Source of the DNA: Arctopsyche grandis
Taxonomy: Eukaryota; Arthropoda; Insecta; Trichoptera; Hydropsychidae
Length of the DNA: 64,000 bases
Assembly: GCF_051622035.1 (NCBI RefSeq)
Contig: NC_135358.1
Coordinates: 11,538,001-11,602,000 of the forward strand
Direction: 5' to 3'
A program made the position numbers and the translations under genes. This document shows, piece after piece, positions 1-10,930 of the stretch. Each line of letters begins with the position of its first letter. The stretch's first letter is position 1. Below the pieces are notes generated by a model. It ran no database searches, was not told the DNA's origin, and worked only from the letters and a program-made list of their open reading frames with translations.

Positions 1-755
1 CCATATTCATTCAGGCAATACTTTAAAAGATAATTAAAACAATTCACATTTAAATTAAAACTGTGTCGTATTTTGAATTATAAAAAAGTACATACTACAT
101 ACATGTACAAATGTACATGCATATGAACATATTGCATTGCATTGAAGTACATACATATGTCTGCATATGCAGTTGATATAGATTCAAATGATACTTTTGT
201 TAGGACCCAAAACTATGTACTTATGTATGTTAATGAAAATCATAACTGAATCGTAAACATCAAAGCAGAACCATAACTTTACATATTTGAGAAATATATT
301 TCATTTCGGCCATGCCATTTTGGTGCGCGAAATTTCGGCGTGGTGTCATTTGGAGGCATCATTAAAGCAAAATAAGAAAAACAAAAAATTAAAGCAAAAT
401 AAGAAAAACAAAATTTTTATGGAACATAAATAAATAAATAAACATTAGAGTATCCTACCATCATCCGGACTAACGATGGAGGGTTGTCGAACGGATAACC
501 TGAACTATATGTTTTTATTTGGTTTTAAAATTTTTAAATCAGACTATTAGTTTTATAGTTAGATGAATTCAATTTATAAAGATCTTTTAGTGATTTTGTT
601 ATATTTTAATCCCCATTCATTGGTCGATGACGTCAGATAATGTGTCAAGAGAAGCGACTGGTTTATGTCACGTATTCCAAGTTATACGTACATATTTAAA
701 CCTTGTTTTTATTCAATCAAACATAACGTAAGCAAAGCATATATTATATTATATA
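1..755. other. AT-rich intergenic DNA, no gene seen
   Basis: AT-rich sequence with TACATATG-type microsatellites and no open frame that looks coding. A short stretch at about 300-420 repeats an AAAGCAAAATAAGAAAAACAAA motif in tandem twice. Nothing else could be recognised. Confidence 0.6.
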
Positions 756-822
756 CTAGCTGTATTACCCGGCTTCGCTCAGTGTTTATAATATAAACCG
801 CTTAAACATGACTAAGCTAATT

Positions 823-995
823 TAATTAAAAAAAAAAAAAAATTAAAAAAAAATTTAAAAATTAAAAAAAAAAATAAAAAAAAAATAAAAAAAAAATCAA
901 AAAAAAAAAAATAAAAAAAAAATAAAAAAAAATAAAAAAAAAATTAAAAAAAAAAATTTTAAAAAATCAAAAAAAAAATCAAAATTTTTTTTTGC
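823..995. repeat. A-rich low-complexity tract
   Basis: About 170 bases consisting almost only of A runs broken by single T or TC, of the AAAAAAAATAAAAAAA type. It lies inside the Helitron-like element between its CTAG end and the GC-rich minisatellite, and gives a sharp switch from nearly 0 percent to over 60 percent GC. Confidence 0.9.
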
Positions 996-1689
996 CTTCT
1001 AGGGCTTCGCCCTCGGCGCCCCCCTGAGCCTTTGCCTTCTAGGGCTTCGCCCCTCCACGCCCCATGAGCAATTGCCGTTTAGGGCTTCGCCCCCATGATC
1101 AGTTGCCTTTTAGGGCTTCGCCCCTCCGCGCCCCCATGATTAAAAGCCGTCTAGGGCTTCGCCCCCCTAAGTTAATGCCTTTTAGGGCTTCGCCCCCCGC
1201 GCCCCAAAGATTAATTGCCGTTTAGGGCTTCGCCCCCCTTAGTTAATGCCTTTTAGGGCTTCGCCCCTCCGCACCCCCATGATTAAATGCCGTCTAGGGC
1301 TTCGCCCCCCTTAGTTAATGCCTTTTAGGGCTTCGCCCCCCGCGCCCCCAAGATTAATTGCCGTTTAGGGCTTCGCCCCCCTTAGTTAATGCCTTTTAGG
1401 GCTTCGCCCCTCCGCGCCCCCATGATTAAATGCCGTCTAAGGCTTCGCCCCCATGATCAGTTGCCTTTTAGGGCTTCGCCCCCCGCGCCCCCAAGATTAA
1501 TTGCCGTTTAGGGCTTCGCCCCCCTTAGTTAATGCCTTTTAGGGCTTCGCCCCTCCGCGCCCCCATGATTAAATGCCGTCTAAGGCTTCGCCCCCATGAT
1601 CAGTTGCCTTTTAGGGCTTCGCCCCTCCGCACCCCCATGATTAATTGCCGTCTAGGGCTTCGCCCCCCTTAGTTAATGCCTATTAGGGC
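996..1689. repeat. Minisatellite built on GGGCTTCGCCCC
   Basis: Around eighteen copies of a 35-40-base unit. Each contains the palindromic core GGGCTTCGCCCC preceded by GCCTTTTA or GCCGTCTA and followed by short spacers such as CATGATTAAAT or TTAGTTAAT. Two or three spacer types alternate, so higher-order units of about 75-115 bases repeat. The core can form a stem with a TTCG loop, which is an unusually stable tetraloop on RNA. Confidence 0.9.
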
Positions 1690-2360
1690 TTGCGCCCCAT
1701 GAGGCTGGGCCCCCCGGGCCCCCTTCGGGGCCCCACGGGGCTGCGCCCCTTGTGGCGCCCCCTTTTGAGCCCCATGGGGCTGCGCCCCATGAGGCTGGGC
1801 CCCCCGCGCCCCCTTCGGGGCTTCACGGGGCTGCGCCCCTTGTGGCACCCCCTTTTGAGCCCCATGGGGCTGCGCCCCATGAGGCTAGGCCCCCCGGGCC
1901 CCCACGGGGCTGCGCCCCTTGTGGCGCCCCCTTTTGAGCCCCATGGGGCTGCGCCCCATGAGGCTGGGCCCCCCGGGCCCCCTTCGGGGCCCCACGGGGC
2001 TGCGCCCCTTGTGGCGCCCCCTTTTGAGCCCCATGGGGCTGCGCCCCATGAGGCTGGGCCCCCCGGGCCCCCTTCGGGGCCCCACGGGGCTGCGCCCCTT
2101 GTGGCGCCCCCTTTTGAGCCTCATGGGGCTGCGCCCCATGAGGCTGGGCCCCCCGGGCCCCCTTCGGGGCCCCACGGGGCTGCGCCCCTTGTAGCGCCCC
2201 CTTTTGAGCCCCATGGGGCTGCGCCCCATGAGGCTGGGCCCCACGGGGCTGCGCCCCTTGTGGCGCCCCCTTTTGATCCCCATGGGGCTGCGCCCCATGA
2301 GGCTGGGGCCCCACGGGGCTGCGCCCCTTGTGGCGCCCCTGGCGGGGCCCCATTAAACTA
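1690..2360. repeat. 90-bp GC-rich minisatellite
   Basis: Tandem units of 90 bases (clear copies start near 1941, 2031, 2121 and 2211) made of nested palindromes such as GGGGCTGCGCCCC, GGGCCCCCCGGGCCC and TTCGGGGCCCC. GC content is far above the surroundings. Because 90 is divisible by three, all frames stay open on both strands and produce spurious proteins of up to 290 residues rich in Pro, Gly, Ala and Arg. The shared cores suggest it evolved from the neighbouring GGGCTTCGCCCC array. Confidence 0.92.
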
Positions 2361-2544
2361 CTCGCCTTGCGCCCCCGCGGGGGTGAATCCATTGAAACGA
2401 AAAAAAAAATCGGCGCCCATGGATCGAAAAAAAAAAAATCGAATCACGTGTTCGATGACGTCACCGATCTACGGACGACGACGACGACGAAAACCAAGGA
2501 TACATACATACATACAAAGTCTCTTTCCAAATTATAGATTAAGA

Positions 2545-3785
2545 TTTTCAATACATTTGTAAGAAGTTATCCGGAATTTTCTAGTACTGTTTTGAATACT
2601 TTCTATGGGGTATATATTAAAATTCAGAACGAATAAATAATTTTGCGAATAAATGCGATGTTGTTCGCGCCGAAGTGTCGAAGATGAACAATGTTAATAT
2701 TTTGAACTAAACAAATGCAGAATATTTGATTTTAGAATAAGGTGGTATCAAATAAAGGGGGGTGCAGAAAATTAAGAAATTTTCCCATTGTCTGATATGC
2801 CGCTTACTACATTTTTTATGTAAACACTTAATTTTTTATATTCTAAATTTGAATATTTTGCACTTGTACAGTTCATATGATTGATATTATATATTTTAAC
2901 TGACCATTGTGAGAGCGTACTCAATATTTGTATGGAATGGTGTAAGACTACTCATTTATTCATATCTTTTTGTATTCAAATTAAATGAGGATGTAACACT
3001 TCCAAACTTCAAAACTTCAAAAACATTTACAAATGTTTATGTTTAATTATATATACATATATATTCATATCTGATGGTAACGTTCGAATATCGGCCCGCG
3101 CTGTATTTACATACACATATGTATACGTGCGGCCTAGGGAGCTTATAGGTAGTGCAATAATTTTCGTAACAAATGATAATGCTTGCATACAAACTCGTAA
3201 ATAAAACCTCATTTAGAATGCGATGCGATGCAGATGCAGACTAGGGGGTAGCTTTTATGCGGCGATGTAACCACCTGCATTTGCTCTGCACGGCAATCAC
3301 GAGATTGGTAATTTGCATTAATGCACGGACTGCGTCAACTGCAACGTCTCCACTGAGACGAAACACTAATTATCTCCTAGTAAAAAATAAAAAAGATATA
3401 CATACTTATACCTATACGTACGTATGTACGTATAGGTATTGAAACCGTACTTACTATCATTTTTCGTGTGGAAAACTGAATATGGAAAAATTCAATATGG
3501 TGAAAATGGATGTGAGAAGTGAGAATATTGTACTTCATATACATATACATACATATATGTATGTATTGCATGTTTGACAGCATTTCATTAGATTATATAT
3601 AAGATAATATAAGTAGTTAGTAATTATTTATATGTGGGGTAAATAATAAACATTTCCGGTAGTAGAAAATAAAAAATAAAGAGACGTATTAAAGTAAGAC
3701 GGAGTGCATTTTGGTAAATGAACGCCGTTTTTATATTAAAAATGCCACTTTTCCCGAAGAAATCATCTTCGATCAATGTTTTTGC
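2545..3785. other. AT-rich intergenic DNA, no gene seen
   Basis: No coding region was recognised. The stretch holds short microsatellite-like runs (around 3040-3065, 3395-3440 and 3535-3560) and a small GC-richer patch at about 3215-3360 with no recognised content. Confidence 0.5.
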
Positions 3786-4135
3786 CATTGATGACGTATG
3801 AATGTGAAACTTGGACATTGAATGCTACACAAATTCCAAAGCATTCAAATAAATATGGAACGCTATATGCCCGGCATAATGTGGGTGATAAGTATAACAA
3901 GGGTAGTTTATAGAGTGAAGAGATTGAAAAGGCAATGCACAGGTCGCGTAGCTAAAAGAATAGACGAAAGATGGACAAAAGAAGTGCTTGAATACTACCC
4001 GAGAGAACGTAAGAGATTGAAAGGAAAGTCACAAGGAAGATAGGTAGACAAAATTAGGAAAATGTGTGAGGTGAGAAGGATGAGTGGCGCAAAACAGAAT
4101 CGATTGGAAGCGAATTGGAGAGGCCTTCATCGAGT
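3786..4135 (+). mobile_element. Non-LTR retrotransposon ORF2 C-terminal relic
   Basis: The plus strand encodes fragments typical of the C-terminal region of insect endonuclease-reverse transcriptase ORF2 proteins. First comes YECETWTLNATQ near 3795-3835. After a frame change comes RVKRLKRQCTGRVAKRIDER (corresponding to a KRLKWQWAGHVARR-type motif), then WTKEVLEYYPRERKR and, after one stop, VDKIRKMCEVRRMSG. Stops and frame changes show it is dead. The reverse transcriptase core is absent. It ends in a 49-base inverted duplication at 4124-4172. Confidence 0.85.
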
Positions 4136-4172
4136 AGTGGGTGGTGACTCACCACCCACTACTTGATGAAGG
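4124..4172. repeat. Near-perfect 49-bp palindrome
   Basis: Two 24-base arms (4124-4147 and 4149-4172) around a single central C, with one mismatch. The left arm is the end of the retrotransposon ORF2 relic (CCTTCATCGAGTAGTGG...) and the right arm is its inverted copy. It would form a tight cruciform or hairpin. Confidence 0.9.
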
Positions 4173-4200
4173 TGAGTGACTGGTGAGTGATTGTATATAG

Positions 4201-4790
4201 CAGTGTTTCCCAAACTTTTTCTGCAATGGAACACTTTACGAACCCGCAAATTTTAACGGAACACTTAGCTAATTTTTAAAGTTGGGTAAATATAAAATAA
4301 AATATATTGTGTAAACACTTATTATCCATTTTATAAATATTTTTAAATTTATTAAACAAGTTTCTTAAAGACTTCAATGATTTTGCGTCCTTTAATCGCA
4401 AATCTTCTGATATCAGGCACGAAGAAAACGAAAGTAAGACAAAAATAGGGTTTTTTGCCATATTGAGGTATTCTTCTGATAAACTCGCTCACAAATCATT
4501 CAATGGCTGACCTTTGTATTTTTTTTTCAAATCAGATTCACTGATTAAATCAATTAGATTTTCATAATCACTTTCGTTTTAGCTTATTGGCTTAGATGTC
4601 ACGGAAAGTAAATTACGAACCCAGGAATTGTCATTATTTGTTTTCGGAAAATATTGCAAAAGAGTTGTTTTCAAGTTATGTAGGTGCTCTGAAAATACTT
4701 TGGAAACTTCTTCATCTACTTTAAAATTTAAGCCATTCATCCAAGGTAGGAAAGCAATCAAAATCATTAGATTCGACTGATGAAATCCAA
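4201..4790 (-). mobile_element. hAT transposase relic (ZBED5/SCAND3-like C-terminus)
   Basis: On the minus strand a degraded reading frame gives FSEHLHNLKTTLLQYFPKT, then DNSWVRNLL, KKKYKG, LNDLWASLSEEYLNMAK and FVLLSFSS. These match the order and spacing of the C-terminal dimerisation region of hAT-derived ZBED5/SCAND3-type proteins (HL..L...F..YFP, WVRNPF, F W.S...EYP..S..A, LLPFSTTYLCE). Frameshifts and stops separate the blocks. The left boundary CAGTGTTTCCCAAACTTTTT resembles a hAT terminal inverted repeat. I did not find the opposite end. Confidence 0.8.
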
Positions 4791-5179
4791 AATTGAATTT
4801 TATCTCCTGAATTACATTTACTTTATATTTTAATACTTTTCCCCAATTTTTATTTTCGTATTTAATTTCTATTCAAACTCTTCGCCTGTATATACTTATT
4901 CTTGACTTCACAAACATCAGTGGAGATTGACCATCACTCGCCTTTCAATTTGAGGAAGTAGTTATGAGGTATGATGATAATGAACTATATATATTTTTAG
5001 TTCATATACATATAAATATGTATATGAACTAAAAATCATAAAATCTATTCCGAATTAAGTATTGACATACATTTTTCACTCATTTGAAAAAGAACACGAA
5101 ATCAAATTGAACACAGACACTGTACCATATGTGTATGTATGTACTATGTAGTTAAGTAATAACAAATCCAACCCTTTAA

Positions 5180-5610
5180 GCAGTGAGTGAAAACCTCGCA
5201 AGCCTCGAAAACCTCGGGTATATCGCCCGTCTGCGACCTCTAAGATTGCATTTTTTTACATCATTATTTTAGGCCTCGGTCGTTAAACGTTGAATTATAA
5301 TGTAGGTTCAAAAGTCGTAAATTAGCGCGATGGGTCTCCGGGTCGAAGGCGTGCCCGGGATGTGAATGTCGGGATTAGCGCCGATAACGCGCACAGGCCC
5401 TTAAGTCACGTTTAAACCATTTTTAAGGCCCTTTGTTTCGCGGGTGGGGTGTAAGTGTAACCCCCCTCCTCCTGACACTCCTTGTGCACTTCGGTCTACG
5501 CACGCCACTATCGTTTGTCAGGTGGGTTTTAAGGAGTGACTTTAGCTGCTGATCGAAAGCTGATCCTTCCGCTTAATCACTGCGAAATGTAATGGTGATC
5601 ATCCACTGAA
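5180..5610. other. GC-richer unique island, function unknown
   Basis: About 430 bases clearly richer in G and C than the flanks, without long open frames and without recognised transposon sequence. It could be a conserved non-coding (regulatory) element or an unknown repeat, and only comparison with related genomes could tell. The flank 4791-5179 is AT-rich with nothing recognised. Confidence 0.35.
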
Positions 5611-5649
5611 TAGGCAAAATATATGTATGTACATATATGTATACCCAAG

Positions 5650-6310
5650 CTCAAAGGCACTGTTAACTACTTATATGTACATATAATCAGTGGCGAATCA
5701 AGCCAATTTAAACTATTTTTAATACGCATTCATCCCAATTCATCTAACATACTTCTAATACTTTTTAATCTACCAACATTGAAAATAGCTCTCATAGCTT
5801 TATTTTGTAATTTTTGTATTTTTCCTAAATCTTGGCCATTAAACATGCTAAGCACAGTGGCACAACAAACCACGTGTGACAAGACAATTGTATTATAGAC
5901 TTAAATTTTACTTTTTCTACTTAAAATATTTCTTAACCTACATAAGACACCAACTTTTCTAACCATTTTTTCAATGATGTATTCAACATGTACCTTAAAA
6001 TTTAGTCTCGAGTCTTAGTTTTATATTATCAACTATTTCAATAATTGTATCGTCAATTCTAACTTCATTAAATATATTTTTACTATTCAACCGCAACATT
6101 TTTGTTTTATTCACATTTAGCTTTAATTTACATATTTTCACACAATTTTAATTCTTTATTTAAAATTTCAGACAATACATCAAAATTATTGCCTATTATA
6201 CATATATATTAATGTATCATCTGCAAACAGATGAATGCATTCTTAACGGAAAATTGATTTCGCTTTTGTTTGCATTGACCATCAACTACATTTAAGACAG
6301 TGGTATTTTA
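5650..6310 (-). mobile_element. Non-LTR retrotransposon reverse transcriptase relic (Jockey-like)
   Basis: The minus strand encodes CIHLFADDTLIYM (the catalytic F-A-D-D motif at 6213-6227). Next come NNFDVLSEILNKELK, then LNVNKTKMLRLNSKNIFNEV and DDTIIEIVDNIK. Further downstream are EYIIEKMVRKVGVLCRLRNI, then TIVLSHVVCCATVLSM, FNGQDLGKIQKLQNKAMRAI and FNVGRLKSI. This is the usual order from the palm to the thumb/C-terminal part of Jockey-clade ORF2 proteins. Several frameshifts and stops interrupt it. The endonuclease and the N-terminal RT part are missing. Confidence 0.88.
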
Positions 6311-6739
6311 ACGTAAAACTAAGCTATTCAGTTATTTGAGAGAAATTCTCGTATTAGACTTGTATAGGAATATTACTTACATAATTAAAAAGATTAACTT
6401 CAAATTTAAAAATAAATACCACACAATTCTGTACCGCAAGAAAATAATCAAAATGATCAGCCCGGCCCGTTCGTTTCTGGTTAATCCACGAAAAAAAATA
6501 GTCGATGAACTACAATAAAATGAAATAATCGATGATCGATCTGCGATAGTTTCACACGGAAAACGACTTAGGTAAACTAGATCGCGATAGATTTGATATG
6601 TCCTAACATGAAAATCGTGTAGTTGATAATCGATACAACTAGTTTTAAGTGTTATGTGATGTAATGTACGTACATAAATTGCGTCTAACAATGCATAATA
6701 ACCTATTGTGATCGAATCATTATGTGTGCACTAGTGATG

Positions 6740-7015
6740 GAATCGTTTAACCGTAAACTTGAACGGGGATATTGATTATGTGCGCGGCTATTAAAGTGAT
6801 TTTCGAGACGACACGAATGCAGCTGGTGCAAGTCCTTTCGGGACCGGAAGATTCAAGAGAGCTCCTGCCGCTTTCCAGTCGCATTTCCCTAGCGTCCGGG
6901 AAATTGCTCTTAGGTTTCCACGTGCATCTTGCCAAAGCGTGAAAGACGAATCGAGAACGTTCACGCGCAATTGCAAGCATTGCACAATCTCAGAGTTAAT
7001 TCGGAATCAACTGCA
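6740..7015. other. GC-richer unique island
   Basis: About 270 bases with near 45 percent GC between AT-rich flanks. Overlapping open frames of 64-77 codons exist on the minus strand, but they resemble no family I know and have no signal peptide or motif. It may be conserved non-coding DNA or an unrecognised exon. Confidence 0.3.
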
Positions 7016-7364
7016 GTTGAAGATAACACAATTGTACATATATTATAAAAGACTAGACTTTTATTTCAGATGGGACGGTTAGAAATCTTTATGATTGATT
7101 CAATAGTATAGGTAAAAAATCATCGTTTGTACTTCATAAGCATTTCGAAAGGTAGTAGAAAATCAAGTGAGATAATTACATATATGTATAGTATAGTCCA
7201 TAGGAAACGGACAGCTTTGTAATGAGTAGTACTTGGCGTTTGCAGAGATAAAGAATATGTAATGATAATTGTTCCACTCTTCACTTTATCCCATTTAATT
7301 CTAATGACAGTAGTCATGAATATAACGAGAACTTCTAAGACGAGGAATCAATAGGAAAAATGTA

Positions 7365-7760
7365 TGGTTCCGGTAAGATGGGCTACTGCCCATACAGCCA
7401 AAGCTAACGACAGTTGTAGCATTGTTCCCTAATCGGCAAATTTCCACGTGTGATTTTCATATATGGAGCTATTTCAACGCACACGTGTACGAAGGAAAGT
7501 CAACCACACTAAAAGAACTGAAGACTGTGATACAAAATAAAATCGAACAAATGGAAACACTGAGAAAGATTAGAGGTCAATTTTCGAAAGCAGCTTTAAA
7601 CGAGTGTTCGTGAAAACGGTCATCATTTGAGTGATATAATTTTTTGAGTTTACATTTCAAAATGGATATTTTCACTGTTAACAAATAACTTTTGACACAA
7701 AAAATTGATGGAGTACTGTTTAATTCATAACCACCCGTTTATTTTGGACCGATATGTATG
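7365..7760 (+). mobile_element. Mariner-like transposase C-terminal relic
   Basis: The plus strand reads ATAHTAKANDSC (the catalytic-D region of mariner-like transposases normally reads DGATAHTA), then MFPNRQIS. It jumps directly to CDFHIWSYFNAHVYEGKST, TLKELKTVIQNKIEQ, ETLRKI and ENGHHLSDIIF after a frame change. In intact relatives a PRSPDL block stands between FPNR and CDFFLWG, so the second catalytic region is deleted. The downstream AACCACCCGTTTATTTTGGA at 7729-7748 probably marks the terminal repeat. It is dead. Confidence 0.82.
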
Positions 7761-7769
7761 TATGTATGT

Positions 7770-10610
7770 ATAATGAAAAACATTCACACAAAAATGTAAG
7801 CCATTTATTTTTAAACATGACATGACACCAAGTATATTATAATAAATTGTTTGCACATTAAAAGCCGAGATGAAACACAAATTTAGACAGATAATCACAC
7901 GGAAAATTTCAACTGAAAGCGGAAGCCTAATGTTTGCTGAAAAAAATAAGCAAGTACGTACAACATAGTCGTTGTGTATGTTCTCCGTTTGCTAGTGAGC
8001 AAGTGGGATATTTATTATCATCCCGTTTGGCATACAGCAAATAGCATTTATTTATCACGAGCGAGAGAATTCCGTACGAAAATTAGCTATTTAGACTGTG
8101 AATATTTTTCATCTGCATTCGTCGACTTGATCTATGCATCGCTTAAGAACTCCACTGCTAACGATACTCATGTTACGTTAATTTAAAATGCAAATTACGT
8201 ACATTGGACTCCCACTCAGTAACCAATGCAAACAAACGATTGTATCTATACGTGGATTTTTTTTTATACACAACTTTAAAGTTGAATTTAATTTGTGACG
8301 GATATCCTCTGCACCGTTCTTATTACTAAAATTTATATTTTGCGAACATAAGTTCCAGTACGAACAAATATTTATGATTGTCTCAGCGTCCGATTCGCAC
8401 CTGAGCGCTACCAAACCGCGAAATCACTTGACAAATCACCCTTTTTCCACACCTCCAGCAAGATATCAAATATCCTGAGGGGTGCACACGACACTAGACA
8501 ACAAATCATCGAGGCGAGCTAGAGAAATCTGAATGTTCGTTAAGGGTTGTTTCAGCCATTTGACAAACTCGGCAAAAACATACTTTAAATTATTTTACGC
8601 AAATAGAGTATGAGCGCTTATCGTACCATAATAAATAAAATCATCATAGCTTTAACATAAGATACGACTATTGACAAAAATAACATATTATATATATACA
8701 GTGTTCGCCAAGTGAGCTTTTTTTTCGGCGTAGTTTATATTTTGTATATGAACCTTTTTTTCGACTAATAAACGACGAATACTAGTCAATAAATTGATAT
8801 TGTTCTATTTTGAAAGGAAATATGTAACTGCAATGAAATAACTGAGGGTGAAATCACAGGGAAGAACGGCACGTCATGTGCTTGGCTCCCCGCTGTGGGG
8901 GTTCTCCTACATTTCTTCAAATATGGGATACACCGTTATCGATCACTTTCAAGCAAGAATAAATACAGGGATACAATTTTATCGAAAACACTCCGAGAGA
9001 TGATTTTGGGACGGTGTGTGATAGGCGTGCCTTGAATGTGTGCAAGGCATGCCACATTTTTTTTGCATGTTTAAAAGTATCTAAAAAAAACCATGTGCCA
9101 CGTTCCTTTCTGTGTGATTTCACCGTTATAGTATTTTAGTACCTGCTCTGCCTGTTCATTGAGACTACATAATATATATGTATGAAATTACTGTTAACTA
9201 AATACTTTTTTTCTCTAAACGGGACATTATTTAGCTGCCAGCAGGATGTTCATTTTATTTAAAAAAAAATAGTCTCAAAGAAGCCGAATTGTTGAAAACA
9301 GGATATAATGTTTATAAAGGACGGACAGACCGATGTCGTTAAATGTAAGTGCAAGCTTAAATACAAAAGTGGGTATAAGCCTCCCCGATCTTATTTAAAA
9401 AAATGTCTCTAAAAACGACGGATCTTATCTAAAATATTTACATTTTTATTGATTTATTTTATCATAATACTAAGTACTTTATTTATTTTATTAAAATACA
9501 AATTATATTTAATATTGAAAACCCCTGTCAACTTCATCTATGTACATATGTATATAAAAAATAGGCCAATGGGATAATTCTGGAAAAATGAACTACGCCC
9601 AAATATAGCTCGCGTGGCGACCAGTGATGTACATATACATAAAAGAACAATAAATTTTGAGGAGAAAAATTAGCTTACTTTATTTTCATCAAAGCGAAAT
9701 ATCACCGTTTAAATAAAGTTTAATTTGGAATACAAAAACATGAACCTTACCACAATTATTTTGAAAACATAACAAACCTTCAAAAGTGTATGTAATTATG
9801 GTTGTTACGCTATTTTTCCGCCTCAAATGAATACAAGAAAGCAAAGAGCACTCACACATTTTTATGACGTAAGCTGTTAAATTGAAGTACTAGCTTTTAT
9901 TTCTGAAAATATAATATGAATATTAAATTAAATTGATACAAGCAAATACTTGTATTTCTAACCGTAAAATAGATTTTACAAAACCTCATATTGTCTCCGT
10001 GGAGAATTTTCTTCATTCATTCACAGTCACTGACTCACTTTTACGCTTTCATAAGCCGAATGAATAAACTGTATATTTATAAAACGTTTCTGGAAACAAT
10101 GATAGTTTTACAAAAAAATGTAAAGTGGTGCAATACCGAAAATAAATGGATTAAATTCACATATGTACATACTTGTATCTGGTTGCAAAGCAATAACAAG
10201 TTCATTGACCGTTTTAATTTACATTTATACCTTCTATAATGTATTACAATACGACATTGAAATAAAAAATATCACTTATACGAATAGTCCGTAAGCCAAA
10301 TAGTATTTTACAATTATATTCAAACGACTATTCACACTATAATTGTTAATTTAAAGTAACGAAATGAACCACTCATCATACCATTTGTTAGACGGTTACT
10401 ATCGATTTTTTTTTCAAAATAAAAGACGAGCGAGTATTTATTTTAAATAAAACTTTTAAAAATAAACAAAATAAGGACGATATACTTTTAATACTATCAC
10501 TTCTATTTATTTTTAAAATGTGATACATTTCGTATTTTGAGACTTTAAAATGACATCCGCGAAAAAATGCGGTAGTGAGATATACCGTAATAAATCGCAG
10601 ATACAAAAAG
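7770..10610. other. Long AT-rich stretch without recognised gene
   Basis: No open frame in this region resembles a known protein and no transposon was recognised. Small GC-richer patches lie at about 8395-8560 and 8860-9125. The rest is AT-rich with short microsatellites. I see nothing else that can be supported. Confidence 0.45.
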
Positions 10611-10619
10611 TTTTAAATT

Positions 10620-10930
10620 TTTGTTTATTATTATTATTAATCATGATGCGATTTCAAATCAGTGCAAAAGAGTGGATGCATTCGTCGGGATCCTGCTGAA
10701 CAAATATTCCATATGTAGCGATGAGTGTTCAAACAACGTACCGGTTCAAATCCACCATTCGATTCCCGATAATAAAATATACGGCAACGGGAAAAAGAAG
10801 CACAAAAGGTTGTATGCTGGTACAGAAAAAAATTGCACACAGGGATGTTTTTAGGGGTTAAATCCGAATGCAGTGTGCAACGTTTCAATTAGTGTTGAAT
10901 ATGAAAGCACGCATTTCACGTCGAATACGC
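10620..10930. other. GC-richer unique island
   Basis: About 310 bases of more complex sequence than the surroundings, with overlapping open frames of 77 codons (plus) and 83 codons (minus) that match nothing I recognise. Candidate conserved non-coding element or unknown exon. Confidence 0.3.

Larger units (their letters stand above)
756..2544 (-). mobile_element. Helitron-like non-autonomous element carrying GC-rich minisatellites
   Basis: Read on the minus strand, the element starts with TCTTAATCTATAATTTGG directly after an A and ends with GCCGGGTAATACAGCTAG directly before a T. The 5'-TC, the 3'-CTAG and insertion between A and T are the Helitron hallmarks. A second, 233-bp copy at 27844-28076 has the same two ends (TCTAATATATAATTTC and a related CTAG end), which supports the boundaries. 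The interior is almost entirely low-complexity A-rich DNA plus two minisatellites. No Rep or helicase coding sequence is present, so it would depend on a partner for movement. The long open frames inside arise from the repeats and are not genes. The usual 3' hairpin is weak here, so a non-LTR retrotransposon tail with a similar end remains possible. Confidence 0.6.

Noticed and set aside
1690-2562. Long open frames (up to 290 codons) on both strands
   Set aside because: They arise because the 90-bp minisatellite is a multiple of three and lacks stop-forming AT; the peptides are pure repeats and all frames are equally open.
6747-6985. Overlapping minus-strand frames of 64-77 codons
   Set aside because: No family resemblance and no supporting splice or start context; reported only as a GC-richer island.
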